A stretch of DNA of 64,000 bases, from assembly GCA_965220535.1 (NCBI GenBank), contig OZ244833.1:1488001-1552000 (forward strand). Direction: 5' to 3'. The stretch's first letter is position 1; every line of letters starts with the position of its first letter. This DNA is from HK1 sp965220535. GTDB taxonomy: Bacteria > Pseudomonadota > Gammaproteobacteria > HK1. Positions 1 through 10,304 of this stretch are shown here, piece by piece. The notes under the pieces are model-generated. The model was given only the letters and a program-made list of their open reading frames with translations. It ran no database searches and was not told the DNA's origin. Position numbers and translations under genes: made by a program.

Positions 1-27
1 CCCGATGTGCGCTGCGGGACGAGGTCT

Positions 28-1275
<1,248 letters not shown>

Positions 1276-1331
1276 CGCTCCTCCTCATCGGCCACATCGG
1301 CCAGCGCCGACGATACCCGCCGGCGGCATTG

Positions 1332-1979
1332 TCAAGATCGCTCGCTCGAGGGATCGGGTTCGGGTTCGGGCTCGACCGGATCGAACTCGTTGCGCGGCAA
1401 ACCCTGGAGATTGCGCCCTTCGATCCGGAGAAATTTCGCCGGTCCGTCGAAGCGCGGGGAATGAATATCGCCCTCGTCGTAGACGAAGGCGTCCCCGCGC
1501 CGCAAGATGCGACGGGAGGCGACTTCGACCCGTTTTCGCGATGCCGCAAGGCCGTCGCCCGAAGACTCGCCTGAAGAGTCGACCACGCGCCAACCCGTCA
1601 TATCGGTATGGCCCTCGACTTGGGCGTAGATGGCCCAGCTCGAGCCGTGATCGTGGGGCACGGACGCCCCCGGTGTGTTGCGCACATGGGAGAGCACGCA
1701 AAAACCGAGATCCGGATCCTCGTAAAGGATCCGGCGCGGGGTGTTCTCCTCGGGGCTGAACCACCGGGCGACGAAAGCGTCGTCGGTACAGGCCCGAATG
1801 CAAGAGAGACGGATCGCCTCGCGGGCGGCAGCGGTGTCGCGTTCGCGCAACGCCTGCCGACAGTCGGCTATCAACTCTTCCAGGCCATATCCCACTTCGA
1901 GAGCCTCGTTCGGTTCGTCGTTCGATTCGTCGTCTGCGCCTGCGCGGCGGCGAGATCGATTCTCGATATCGATTCTCAA
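1332..1979 (-). CDS. Cysteine dioxygenase-like cupin protein
   Basis: Small cupin-fold protein resembling the type I cysteine dioxygenase/predicted metal-dependent enzyme group. The metal-site motif VPHDHGSSWAIYAQVEG and a later His in EGDIHSPRFDG fit a non-haem iron or other divalent metal site. The open frame extends upstream to 2210 but overlaps the class II aldolase gene, so the true start is later. TTG at 1979 preceded by GAGAGA and GTG at 1895 preceded by GAGG (8 nt) are both plausible; TTG 1979 is used here. It lies 16 bp after the aldolase stop, so it is probably cotranscribed with it. The substrate is unknown. The C-terminus ends in a Glu/Pro-rich tail. Confidence 0.72.
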   Translation of the reverse strand: MRIDIENRSRRRAGADDESNDEPNEALEVGYGLEELIADCRQALRERDTAAAREAIRLSCIRACTDDAFVARWFSPEENTPRRILYEDPDLGFCVLSHVRNTPGASVPHDHGSSWAIYAQVEGHTDMTGWRVVDSSGESSGDGLAASRKRVEVASRRILRRGDAFVYDEGDIHSPRFDGPAKFLRIEGRNLQGLPRNEFDPVEPEPEPDPSSERS

Positions 1980-1995
1980 GATTGATCTCTCGAGA

Positions 1996-2754
1996 TCAAT
2001 CCCGATAGGAGGGATCACTGCGATCAAGCATTCGAAGCATCGCCTCCCACTCCAACTTGCAGGGCTCGCATCCGGGCGGCGCTTCGTACTCGGCGACCCT
2101 CGCCACCACCTCGGGTCGAGGATGAATGATCTCGGCCCTCGACGAGAGCACGTCCACCTGCACCTTGCAGGCATTTTCGAGGTTGTAGAGCATGGTGAAG
2201 GCGCGAGCAATATCCGCGGCGCAACTGAGCAGGCCGTGGTTATGCAGGATCATCAGCTCACGATCCCCCAAATCCGCCACCAGGCGTTCGCACTCTTCGG
2301 TTCCGGATGTCTGCAAGTCGTATTCGTGATAGGCAAGACGACCGTCGAAAAGCATCGCCTGCTGGGTGATCGGCAACAAGCCTTCGCGCATGCAGGAAAC
2401 AGCCATCCCGGCCCGGGTATGGCTATGCAATATCCAGTGGATGTCGGGGCGATGCTGCAAGATGACGCTATGAATCGCATGCCCGGCATCGTTGCAGGGA
2501 TAGTCGCCGTTGACCACATTGCCGGCGAAATCCACCTCGATCAGATTCGAGGCAGTGATCTCCTCGAAGAGCAGACCGTAAGGGTTGATGAAATAACGGT
2601 CTTCGATCGTCGGGTGGCGAGCGGAGATATGGGTGTAGATCAGATCCGTCCACCCGAATTTGACGAAAACGCGGTAGCAGGCGGCGAGATTGCAGCGTAC
2701 CTCCCACTCCGCTTGCGAAAAACGACTGCCGGGGATTGCCCTGATCGCATCCAT
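1996..2754 (-). CDS. Class II aldolase/adducin family protein
   Basis: A 252-residue protein of the zinc-dependent class II aldolase/adducin family (relatives include fuculose-phosphate aldolase and MtnB). Metal-ligand motifs are HSHTRAG in the middle and HNHGLLS further on, with THIS and INPYGLLF substrate-phosphate region motifs near residues 43-65. A strong AAGGAGGA sits 5 nt before the ATG at 2754. Directly upstream is a 20-bp direct repeat (about 2765-2804). It probably forms an operon with the cupin gene. The exact substrate cannot be read; many relatives in organisms with LDH2-type dehydrogenases and HpcH aldolases act on hydroxy or keto acids. Confidence 0.9.
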   Translation of the reverse strand: MDAIRAIPGSRFSQAEWEVRCNLAACYRVFVKFGWTDLIYTHISARHPTIEDRYFINPYGLLFEEITASNLIEVDFAGNVVNGDYPCNDAGHAIHSVILQHRPDIHWILHSHTRAGMAVSCMREGLLPITQQAMLFDGRLAYHEYDLQTSGTEECERLVADLGDRELMILHNHGLLSCAADIARAFTMLYNLENACKVQVDVLSSRAEIIHPRPEVVARVAEYEAPPGCEPCKLEWEAMLRMLDRSDPSYRD

Positions 2755-2859
2755 CTTCGTCCTCCTTCGGGGGATGCCCCGCTGCCTTCGGGGGATGCCC
2801 TTTGTGCGCGAAAGCGTTTGCGTCGATAAAAGCCGCCTTGCGGCGACTCTTGCTGCGAC

Positions 2860-3066
2860 TCACTCCAAAGCGATATCGTCCTCGATCTCGATCTCGACTC
2901 CCAACTCCGGCAACTGCAAAATCACCCGCGCCCGGACCTTGGCGTTTTCCGCAAGGCTTCCGTCGGCGACGGCCTTGCGCACCGCCTGCTCGATTTCGCG
3001 CTGCGAACCGACCCCGACTTTCTTGAGAAACTTGCGGGTTTGAAGGTTGAAGGTCTCTTCGTTCAT
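2860..3066 (-). CDS. DUF6494-like small protein
   Basis: A 68-residue acidic small protein. The N-terminal pattern MNEETFNLQTRKFLKKVGV followed by SQREIEQAVRKAV matches what I recall of the DUF6494 family of short proteobacterial proteins, function unknown. The C-terminus is strongly acidic (EIEIEDDIALE). No signal peptide or membrane segment is visible. It is flanked by the aldolase gene (106 bp downstream) and the ACT-domain gene (34 bp upstream), all on the minus strand. The family assignment is from memory of the N-terminal motif. Confidence 0.72.
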   Translation of the reverse strand: MNEETFNLQTRKFLKKVGVGSQREIEQAVRKAVADGSLAENAKVRARVILQLPELGVEIEIEDDIALE

Positions 3067-3100
3067 TGCCCGTTCCCTCCCGAGGGCTCAAGTATCGGCA

Positions 3101-3562
3101 TCAAATATCGGGAAGGAGGTCCCCCTCCCAAAGCGAGCGATTGGCATCCTTGGAGGCGTGCGCGGCCTGCTCGCGCAAACCGTCCAAAATGGCGACGGCT
3201 CGATCCTCGCATTCCGCCGGTACCAACAGATGGTCGTGATAGAAAGCGGCGAGCACGTTGCAAGGAATATTTTCCTCGGCCAGAGCCGCCGAGATCGCCG
3301 CCGTGAGGCCGACCGAATCGAGCGCCGAATGCACGTCGATGGTCAGCCACGAGGCGATGAAATCGCCGCTCCAGTTCTCGCGCTCGGCCCGCCTCGTCGT
3401 GGCCACGACCGTATCCCCCTGCCGTTCGTGCACCACCGCCTCGACCCCGTCGCCGATCGAAGGAGCGGCGCCGGCATCGAGGGAAACGACCGTGTATTTT
3501 CCCGGGCGCACCGAAACGCTCAAGTGCGCGATCATCGAATCCAAATCACGTACGGGCAGCAT
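3101..3562 (-). CDS. ACT-domain protein (COG3602/DUF2241 type)
   Basis: About 153 residues with two ACT-like halves: an N-terminal half with SVRPGKYTVVSLDAG and a C-terminal half with SWLTIDVHSALDSVGLTAAISAALAEENIPCNVLAAFYHDHLLVP. The latter is the conserved signature of the stand-alone ACT protein family COG3602, thought to sense amino acids, with no assigned pathway. The open frame continues upstream to 3649, but the extra residues look non-family, so the ATG at 3562 is preferred (GGAG 11 nt upstream). A decamer direct repeat with core gcatccggcaag lies just upstream at about 3595-3640. Confidence 0.8.
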   Translation of the reverse strand: MLPVRDLDSMIAHLSVSVRPGKYTVVSLDAGAAPSIGDGVEAVVHERQGDTVVATTRRAERENWSGDFIASWLTIDVHSALDSVGLTAAISAALAEENIPCNVLAAFYHDHLLVPAECEDRAVAILDGLREQAAHASKDANRSLWEGDLLPDI

Positions 3563-3995
3563 CCTTCGATTCACTCCGATGGTTTTGCGCTTTCGAGCAT
3601 CCGGCAAGAGCATCCGACACGAGCATCCGGCAAGCGTGCATGATAGCAAGTTCGAATGCTATCGGTTCATCGAAAACGACAGGCAACGACGAGCGCAGAC
3701 ACTCTCTACTGCTTACTCGCATCGAGTCGGCATTCGAGCGTCGATCGGCTTGCCCGAAAGGCGTCCATCTTCGAGTTCGAAAACCCGTCTTCCGCGGTTC
3801 GAATCTAGATTCGAAGCTAGATTCGAAGCGAGATTCGAAGCGAGACTCGAAGACGAGCGCGACACCCTTGGCCGATACGACTCCACGGATAGGACTCGCA
3901 AAATCCGCATCCGCTCCCTGTCCGCGATCCGGCTTTAGCCCACACCGCTTTCGAAGGCGTTTGTCCCTTTTCGAAGGCTTCGAATTCGAAAGGCT
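3563..3995. other. Intergenic region with minisatellites
   Basis: No convincing gene. It holds short imperfect tandem repeats: gcatccggcaagagc-type units near 3595-3640, upstream of the ACT gene, and an 11-12 bp family with core gattcgaagc repeated about five times between 3793 and 3850. Open frames here are short and lack family features. Confidence 0.6.
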
Positions 3996-5135
3996 TCAAA
4001 GACCGGCGAGAAGCGCGGCTTCTACGTCTTCGTCGCTCATCCCCACCCGATGGGCACCGGCAAGAATATCCTCCCACGCCCCTTGCGAAAGAGGCAGCCC
4101 CCCTTGGCTTCTTTGCCGCAAGATCCGCTCTTCCTTCTCGCCCGGGATCAGCACTTCGCCCCCCGCCTTCGCCGGTCGGGCGCTTTTGAAGTATTCGATA
4201 TAGCTCTCGATTTCGCGCACGAAGAAATCCGAGGTCCCGAGACTCGGCAAATCGATATAGACCGAGAGCATGCCGTTGCAAAGCGAACGCCTTTCGCTCT
4301 CGTTCGAAGCGCCGGCGGTGCCGGATCCGGTCAAGGCCCCGGCGAACATCTCCATGAAGAAATTGATCCCCGATCCTTTATGCAAGCCGAAAACGCTCAG
4401 CGCTCCGGGGCCGGCGTTCGGATCCGGCACCGGAGAGTCGGCGCTGTCGCCGTAAAGCGGGCGGGGATCGGAGGTCTCGAAGCCCTCGGCATCCACGATC
4501 GCGTCCGCAGGCAGGGTCTTGCCGCCGTGCAAAGCCACCATCGCCTTGCCCTCGGCCACCGTCGAGGTGGCGAAGTCGTGGATGATCGGCGCGGCGTCGG
4601 CGCGCGGCAGCCCGAAACAAAGCGGGGAGGTCCCGCCGCGACGCTCACCGGCGCCGTAAGGAGCGACCAGCAGACTCCCGCGGACATTGACCGCATGGAT
4701 CGAGGCGCAGCCGGAATCCGCGGCCCGCTCGGCCCAATCCCCGATACGACCCAAATGACCCGAGTGCTTGAGGGCCGTCAGCGAGACCCCGTGTTTTTTC
4801 GCCTTTGCCACCCCGATATCGACGGCCTGCTCGCCCACGGTCTGGCCGAAGCCGTAAGCGCCGTCGATGACCGCAAGGGATTCGGTTTCACGCTCGATGA
4901 CAACGCGGCGGCCGGGGAGTACCTTGCCCGCCTGCACCCAAGAGATATAGCGGTGGGTCCGCAGGACGCCGTGGGAATCGTGCCCGCGCAGGCTGGCCCC
5001 GGTCAATCGGCGGGCGATTCGGCGAGCCTCTTCGTCCTTGCACCCGGCGCGCGCGAAGATCGCCCCGACGAGGCTTTCCATGGCCCTCGCATCGACGAGG
5101 ATCTCGTCTCCCTCGCGGCGCCGAGCGACCCCCAT
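3996..5135 (-). CDS. LDH2/malate dehydrogenase family oxidoreductase
   Basis: NAD(P)-dependent 2-hydroxyacid dehydrogenase of the LDH2/MDH2 (YlbC/ureidoglycolate dehydrogenase) fold, 379 residues. Diagnostic features are GHDSHGVLRTHRYI near residue 55, LKHSGHLGRIGDWAERAA near 125 and the DFATSTVAEGKAM substrate/cofactor segment near 195. Members oxidise malate, lactate, sulfolactate or ureidoglycolate. The ATG at 5135 lies 3 bp after the stop of the HpcH/HpaI aldolase gene, so the two are almost surely one operon; that pairing suggests a hydroxyacid/oxoacid catabolic route. Substrate unresolved. Confidence 0.9.
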   Translation of the reverse strand: MGVARRREGDEILVDARAMESLVGAIFARAGCKDEEARRIARRLTGASLRGHDSHGVLRTHRYISWVQAGKVLPGRRVVIERETESLAVIDGAYGFGQTVGEQAVDIGVAKAKKHGVSLTALKHSGHLGRIGDWAERAADSGCASIHAVNVRGSLLVAPYGAGERRGGTSPLCFGLPRADAAPIIHDFATSTVAEGKAMVALHGGKTLPADAIVDAEGFETSDPRPLYGDSADSPVPDPNAGPGALSVFGLHKGSGINFFMEMFAGALTGSGTAGASNESERRSLCNGMLSVYIDLPSLGTSDFFVREIESYIEYFKSARPAKAGGEVLIPGEKEERILRQRSQGGLPLSQGAWEDILAGAHRVGMSDEDVEAALLAGL

Positions 5136-5138
5136 CGA

Positions 5139-5900
5139 TCAACGCTCGCCTCGGGTCTTCGAAACCGCGTCGGCGCAGGCGGCGGCATAAAGCCTGAGAT
5201 CGCTGCCCAAGGTCACCAAATCGAAACCCTGATCCAGCATCCGGCGGGCATAAGCCGGTTCGAGGCAGTGGATACCGCAACGCACTTGAGCCTTGCGACA
5301 ACTTGCGAGGATATGCCCGATGGCATCGACCACCGCCGGCTCTTCCTGGTCGAGTTTGGGGGGGTAGCCCATCGACAACGCGAGGTCGCTCGGTCCGATA
5401 TAGATGCCGGTCAGCCCCGGGGTGGAAACGATCGCCTCGATATTCTCGAGCGCTTGGGCGGTCTCCGCCATCGCCAGCAAGACGACGGTATCGTTGGCTT
5501 TGGTCGGGTAATCCGCTCCGTAGACGAACTGCGCCCGGGTGGGGCCGAAACTGCGGCTGCCGGCGGGGGCGTATTTCGCCCAAGCCACCAGCCGCTCGGC
5601 CTCTTCGCGGGTATTGACCATCGGGCAAATGATCCCCAGCGCCCCGGCATCGAGGCTTTTCATGATGATGCCCGGCTCCAGCCAAGGCACTCGCACCATC
5701 GGGGTCGCGTCGCTCATCGACAGGGCTTGCAGCATGCTCACGGTGACTTGGTAATCGTTGAGGCCGTGCTGCATATCGACGGTGATGGAATCGAATCCGG
5801 CTTTGCCGGTGAATTCGGCGACCACCGGGGCGGCCGAGGACAGCCAGGAATTGATGCCGGGACGACCGGCCTTCCAGTTATCTTGCAACCTTGTTTTCAC
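5139..5900 (-). CDS. HpcH/HpaI family aldolase
   Basis: A 253-residue class II pyruvate aldolase of the HpcH/HpaI/citrate lyase beta group, cleaving 2-keto-3-deoxy or 4-hydroxy-2-oxo acids to pyruvate and an aldehyde. Motifs include GFDSITVDMQHG near residue 36, a PMVRVPW segment with the phosphate/carboxylate-binding Arg, GALGIICPMVNT (metal Glu replaced by surrounding polar residues), and GIYIGPSDLALSMG near 165. It is first in a two-gene operon with the LDH2-type dehydrogenase. A five-unit 12-bp minisatellite lies 57-116 bp upstream of its start. Confidence 0.9.
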   Translation of the reverse strand: MKTRLQDNWKAGRPGINSWLSSAAPVVAEFTGKAGFDSITVDMQHGLNDYQVTVSMLQALSMSDATPMVRVPWLEPGIIMKSLDAGALGIICPMVNTREEAERLVAWAKYAPAGSRSFGPTRAQFVYGADYPTKANDTVVLLAMAETAQALENIEAIVSTPGLTGIYIGPSDLALSMGYPPKLDQEEPAVVDAIGHILASCRKAQVRCGIHCLEPAYARRMLDQGFDLVTLGSDLRLYAAACADAVSKTRGER

Positions 5901-5956
5901 CGCGAGGGTCTCCTTGGCGAGGGTTCGAAAAAATCTTGGGAAGGGTATCGAAGAGG

Positions 5957-6016
5957 GTCTTGGAAAGGGTGTTGAAAAGCGTCTTGGAAAGCGTCTTGGA
6001 AAGCGTCTTGGAAATG
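5957..6016. repeat. 12-bp minisatellite, five units
   Basis: Five consecutive 12-bp units with consensus gtcttggaaagc; units 3 and 4 are identical and the others have one to three changes. It lies between the aldolase gene and the pterin dehydratase gene, in the probable 5' region of the aldolase. Confidence 0.9.
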
Positions 6017-6155
6017 GTGCGGTCGAGATCGGGAAGCATCGATGCGGATCGCGAGCGTCGGCGAGCGACGACAGGCATCCATCGCAAGGAAGCGACGGCG
6101 ACGACGGCGAGGAAAGAGCCTTTGTCTCGCTTCTCGTTCCTCTTGTTCCTCGTCT

Positions 6156-6509
6156 TTATTTTTCGCCGTCCGGATCGGAAGCCAGCTCGTCGCAGTGCCG
6201 AGCCAGCGCGAAATCCAACTCGTGCAATCCCTTGATCTTGTGGCTCCACCATTTGACCGTCACTCTTCCCCATTCGGTGACGATCTCCGGGTGATGGTCG
6301 AAACGCTCGGCCAGCGCCCCGATTCGATTGGTCAGCGCCAACGCCTCGGCGAAATTGCGGAATCGATAACTGCGATGCAGCTGATCGATCCCCTCGACCT
6401 CGACCACCTGCCATGTCGGCAGGGCCGCGGCGAAGTCGGCGATCTCCTGCGGACTCAGCGCCTTCGCATCCGCACGACAAGCCTCGCATTTCGGAATGAT
6501 GGACGTCAT
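6156..6509 (-). CDS. phhB: 4a-hydroxytetrahydrobiopterin dehydratase
   Basis: Pterin-4a-carbinolamine dehydratase of 117 residues, normal length. It regenerates pterin cofactor for aromatic amino acid hydroxylases, though many bacteria carry it without a known hydroxylase. The family signature is the [EDKH]-x(3)-H-[HN]-P-x(n)-W region, seen here as FDHHPEIVTEWGRVTVKWWSHKIKGLH near residues 70-97. An N-terminal CxxC (KCEACRADAKALS) is usual for proteobacterial PhhB. No phenylalanine hydroxylase is in the window, so the partner is unknown. Confidence 0.93.
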   Translation of the reverse strand: MTSIIPKCEACRADAKALSPQEIADFAAALPTWQVVEVEGIDQLHRSYRFRNFAEALALTNRIGALAERFDHHPEIVTEWGRVTVKWWSHKIKGLHELDFALARHCDELASDPDGEK

Positions 6510-6585
6510 TCGCTCGTACCCTCTGATTTCGACGATGGACTAGGCGGTGGACGATGGACGTCGACGATCGAAAACGAGCGCTCGT

Positions 6586-7320
6586 TCACGCCCACGCTTG
6601 CCGGAAATGGGCGAGCATGGCCTCCCACGATTCGCGATCGGCGTCGGCATCATAAGCCAAAGGCAGACCGTATTTCTCGCCCCGGGCCGTCGCCTGCGGA
6701 TTGGTGAAGCCGTGCATCGCGTTCTCGTAGGCGACGACGCGAAAATCCGCCTCCGCTTGGCGCATCTCCTCGGTGAATGCCGCCAAATCGCTTTCGGGGA
6801 CGAGAGCGTCCTTCGCTCCGTGGCATACGAGGATCTTCGCCCGAATCCCGCCGGGCGAAGGGCGATGGAACGAGCCCAAAGAGCCGTGAAAAGCGACCGC
6901 GGCTCCGATGTCCATGCCGATCCGGGCGCAATGCAACGCCATCGCCCCGCCGAAGCAATAGCCGATGGCGGCCAAACGGGAGGAGTCGCACAGCGTGTGA
7001 CTTGCCAGCGTTTGCCGAGCCGCTTCCAAGCGGGCGGTCGCGCTTTGCATATCCTCGAGCACCGCGTTCATCATCGCTCCCGCATTCTCGGGATCGTCGG
7101 CGGTGCGACCTTCGGTGTACATATCTACCGCCAACGCCACATAGCCGAGTTCCGCCAGCATGCGCGCCCGCCGGCGGATGTGATCGTCGAGCCCCCACCA
7201 TTCGTGCACCACCATCACCCCGGGGCGAGGGCCGGCGAGGGCTTCGTCGAAAGCGAGATGGCCTCGACAGCGAGCCTCGCCCGCGAAGTAGTCGACGTCT
7301 TCGGTCTTTAGCCTGGTCAT
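6586..7320 (-). CDS. Dienelactone hydrolase family protein
   Basis: Alpha/beta hydrolase of about 244 residues. The nucleophile elbow AIGYCFGGAMAL carries the Cys that distinguishes dienelactone hydrolases from serine hydrolases. VMVVHEWWGLDDHIRRRARMLAE near residue 36 and MHGFTNP near the C-terminus (the His) complete the family pattern. Members hydrolyse dienelactones in chlorocatechol breakdown, but most chromosomal copies have unknown substrates. The frame is open to 7542, but homology begins with MTRLKTEDVDY, and ATG 7320 has GAGGG about 7 nt upstream, so this start is chosen. Three 15-bp repeats lie just upstream at 7336-7380. Confidence 0.9.
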   Translation of the reverse strand: MTRLKTEDVDYFAGEARCRGHLAFDEALAGPRPGVMVVHEWWGLDDHIRRRARMLAELGYVALAVDMYTEGRTADDPENAGAMMNAVLEDMQSATARLEAARQTLASHTLCDSSRLAAIGYCFGGAMALHCARIGMDIGAAVAFHGSLGSFHRPSPGGIRAKILVCHGAKDALVPESDLAAFTEEMRQAEADFRVVAYENAMHGFTNPQATARGEKYGLPLAYDADADRESWEAMLAHFRQAWA

Positions 7321-7847
7321 GGCATGGCCCTCGGTATTTCGACAACACTCATTTCGACAACGCTCATCTCGACAAGCCTCGGGACGAAAAGGCGACGACG
7401 ACGCTTCGACGGGACGAGCGAATATCCCGCCGGTCATCCTATGTCGCTTCGCGTTCTTGGCGAAATGCGCCTTCGAAAAGCGCATGGGATCGATCCGGTA
7501 TTCTTTGCCGCTTTTGCCCTGGCACGGCCTCGATGCCGACACGGCTCAAGCATGGCTTAAGGCACGGCTTAAGGATAATGCATCGGGGGCGGGCATCGGG
7601 GGCAAAGGTGCGTGAACTCGGCACAATCGTCGATCTTGAAAACCCTCGATCACTCCCCGATCGTTCCCCAATCCTGTCGCGGCCCGAAGCCGATCGAATC
7701 GCCCTTCGCATCCTCGACCGGGGAAAAAGCGCGGCAACGCCCCGCGAGCCTCGATCTTCGAAAACCGTCGAAAGCGATAGCGGTTTTTTCGAGCGGTGTC
7801 GCACAATACGCTTTCGGACAGACAAGCCAGACGAAGGAGTCTCCGAC
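7321..7847. other. Divergent intergenic region with 15-bp repeats
   Basis: Region of 527 bp between the divergent dienelactone hydrolase gene and hemB. It contains three 15-bp units (atttcgacaacactc and variants) at 7336-7380 and a ggcttaagg direct repeat near 7550-7575. No gene with family features was recognised, and no promoter is close enough to consensus to call. Confidence 0.6.
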
Positions 7848-8879
7848 ATGACCGATACGAACAAGCGAATCGACACCGCCTTCGCACCGAAGGGCGATAT
7901 CGCTCGCCCGCGCCGCCTGCGACACACCGCGACCCTGCGGGCCGCGGTGCGCGAAACCCGCCTGTCTCCGGCGGATTTCGTCTACCCCCTTTTTATCGTG
8001 CATGGAAAGGCGATACGCGAACCCATCCCCTCGATGCCGGGGATTTGCCAACTCTCGGTCGACGAGGCGACCGTCGAGGCCAAACGAGCGATGGACGCCG
8101 GTATCCCGGCGATACTGCTCTTCGGCATTCCGGCGACGAAAGATCCCGTCGGATACGAAAACTTCGCCGACGACGGCATCATCCAACAGGCGATCCGGGC
8201 CATCAAGGACGCCTGCCCCGAACTCCTCGTCATCACCGATGTCTGTCTTTGCGAATACACCGACCATGGCCATTGCGGGCTTTTGAACCACACGAATCCG
8301 CGCCTTCCCGATGGCTATGTGCTCAACGACGAGAGCGTCGAGATCCTCGCTCGCGTTTCGCTGAGCCACGCCCGCGCCGGAGCCGATATCCTCGCCCCGA
8401 GCGCGATGCTCGACGGCATGGTCGCCGGCATGCGCAAAGCCCTGGACGGGGGATCCTTTCACCATATCCCGATCATGTCCTACGCGGTGAAATACGCCTC
8501 GGCTTTTTACGGTCCTTTCCGAGACGCCGCCCAAGGCGCCCCGAAATGCGGCGACCGCCGCACCCAGCAGATGGACCCCGCCAATGCCCGCGAAGCGCTC
8601 AAAGAGGCGGCCATCGATGTCGCCGAGGGAGCGGATTTCTTGATGGTCAAACCGGCTTTGGCATATCTCGATATCATCCATCGCGTGCAGGCCCGCTACC
8701 CGGAACTGCCGATGGTCGCCTACAACACGAGCGGCGAATATGCGATGTTAAAAGCCGCAAGCGAGCGCGGATGGCTCGACGAGAAGGAGACCGTCTTGGA
8801 GAGCCTGACCGCCATCAAACGCGCCGGTGCGGATCTGATCATCAGCTACCACGCGCTCGAAGCCGCATCTTGGCTATGA
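7848..8879 (+). CDS. hemB: Delta-aminolevulinic acid dehydratase
   Basis: Porphobilinogen synthase, 343 residues, which condenses two 5-aminolevulinate molecules in haem and cobalamin biosynthesis. It has the zinc-type cysteine site VCLCEYTDHGHCG (Cys about 133, 135, 143) and the two active-site lysines in MSYAVKYASAFYG (about 214) and FLMVKPALAYLD (about 267); the latter forms the Schiff base. The ATG at 7848 is set by AAGGAG 8 nt upstream, although the frame is open far further upstream. The zinc-type site separates it from Mg-only homologues. It stands alone as a monocistronic gene, convergent with cinA. Confidence 0.97.
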   Translation: MTDTNKRIDTAFAPKGDIARPRRLRHTATLRAAVRETRLSPADFVYPLFIVHGKAIREPIPSMPGICQLSVDEATVEAKRAMDAGIPAILLFGIPATKDPVGYENFADDGIIQQAIRAIKDACPELLVITDVCLCEYTDHGHCGLLNHTNPRLPDGYVLNDESVEILARVSLSHARAGADILAPSAMLDGMVAGMRKALDGGSFHHIPIMSYAVKYASAFYGPFRDAAQGAPKCGDRRTQQMDPANAREALKEAAIDVAEGADFLMVKPALAYLDIIHRVQARYPELPMVAYNTSGEYAMLKAASERGWLDEKETVLESLTAIKRAGADLIISYHALEAASWL

Positions 8880-9047
8880 GGCGCATAAATATGAGGGGTA
8901 AGGAGGGATAGCGAGAGATAAACGAGGGGCTTTGCCGGCTCGAGGGCGCGTTTTCGAAGCGCCTCGACAGCGCCTCGACAGTGCCTCGAGCTCGCGAAGC
9001 CCCGGCGACCGACCTCCCGGGGAAGCCCCGGGGCGGCCCCGGTGTGG

Positions 9048-10304
9048 CTAGCGCAACTCCGGGCTCCTCGACGAACCCGAAAGACGCAAGCGCAGCAGAT
9101 TGAGCAGGCTGATCACCGAGAACTCGCGCACATGTCGGCGATCGCCGGGCAGCCGAACCCCCACGGCTTCGGCGCGATCGCCGATGGCCAGCCCCAAAAA
9201 CACGGTGCCCGGGGGATGTCCTTCCTGTTCCTCGGGGCCGGCGACGCCGGTGGTCGCAAGGCCGATATCCGCATCCAGCGCCCGGCGCACCCCGCGAGCC
9301 ATCGCCGTGGCGGCATCGATCGAAATCACCGGCCCGCGCGGCAGACCGAGAAGGTCGAACTTGATCTCGCCGGCGTAAGCGACCACCGCTCCTTTGAAAA
9401 CATCGCCGGCTCCGGGGATCGCCGTCAGCCGGGCGCCGACGAGCCCGCCGGTCAAGGATTCGGCCACCGCCAGGGAAAGCCCGCGCTCGCGCAGCATATC
9501 GAGCGCCACCGACTCCATGGTCTGCTCGTCGACCCCGAAAATCGCATCCCCGACGATCTCCCTGATACGCGCTTCCTCGGCGGCGATCAGGGCATCGGCG
9601 CTCGAAGTATCGGCGGCCTTGGCGGTGATGCGCACTTTCAACCCCTCGATGCCGCTCGCCTGAAAAGCCAAGGTGGGGTTGCCGGCGCCCTCGAGGCTGT
9701 CGATGCGCCCTTCGAGCATCTCCGCCAAACGCGATTCGCTTTCCCCCCAAGTCTTGAGAACCCGGCTGCGGATGGCGGCGCGGACTCCGGCCCGGCGTTT
9801 CAGATCGGGAAGGATCGTGCCCTCGACCATCTCGCGCATCTCCGAGGGCACCCCCGGCACCGCATAGATCACCTGATCTTCGAAGGGGCAGACAAGGCCG
9901 GGGGCGGTGCCCGGCATTTGCCGGATAAAGGATGCGCCCTCGGGGTATTCGGCCTGCCGCAGATTGTTCTTGGGGAAACGGCGCCCGCGCACTTCGAATC
10001 CCTTGCGGATCCGCTCGCCCATCGCCTCGTCCCGCAGCAACCCCACCCCCATCGTCTCGGCGATCGCTTCGCGCGTGATATCGTCTTGGGTCGGACCGAG
10101 CCCCCCGCAAAGAATGACCGCATCGCTGCGCGAAAGCGCATGCTCGATCGTCGCAACGATCCGCTCCAAGTTATCCCCCACCTTGACCTGAAAATGCGAA
10201 TCGATACCGGCCAAGGCGAGTTTCGAGCCGATCCATGACGAATTGGTATCCACGATCTGGCCGAGCAAAAGTTCGGTTCCCACCGCGATGATCTCGCAAC
10301 GCAT
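9048..10304 (-). CDS. cinA: CinA family protein (NMN deamidase/competence-damage)
   Basis: Full-length two-domain CinA of 418 residues. The N-terminal MoaB/MogA-like (COG1058) domain has IIAVGTELLLGQIVDTNSS and ILCGGLGPTQDDITREA. The C-terminal PncC (COG1546) domain has LAVAESLTGGLVGARLTAIPGAGDVFKGAVVAY, with the catalytic Ser/Lys region, and ATTGVAGPEEQEG. The family hydrolyses ADP-ribose-type compounds and deamidates NMN in pyridine nucleotide recycling. Start ATG 10304 has AAGGAG 10 nt upstream; the frame is open to 10505 but lacks family residues there. It is convergent with hemB, leaving a 168-bp gap without a clear terminator. Confidence 0.95.
   Translation of the reverse strand: MRCEIIAVGTELLLGQIVDTNSSWIGSKLALAGIDSHFQVKVGDNLERIVATIEHALSRSDAVILCGGLGPTQDDITREAIAETMGVGLLRDEAMGERIRKGFEVRGRRFPKNNLRQAEYPEGASFIRQMPGTAPGLVCPFEDQVIYAVPGVPSEMREMVEGTILPDLKRRAGVRAAIRSRVLKTWGESESRLAEMLEGRIDSLEGAGNPTLAFQASGIEGLKVRITAKAADTSSADALIAAEEARIREIVGDAIFGVDEQTMESVALDMLRERGLSLAVAESLTGGLVGARLTAIPGAGDVFKGAVVAYAGEIKFDLLGLPRGPVISIDAATAMARGVRRALDADIGLATTGVAGPEEQEGHPPGTVFLGLAIGDRAEAVGVRLPGDRRHVREFSVISLLNLLRLRLSGSSRSPELR

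Noticed and set aside
4050..5975. 641-codon plus-strand frame across the LDH2 and HpcH genes
   Set aside because: Both minus-strand genes have clear family motifs and SD sites; the plus frame is a composition shadow.
7650..8681. 343-codon antisense frame over hemB
   Set aside because: hemB has all active-site residues; the reverse frame has no family similarity.
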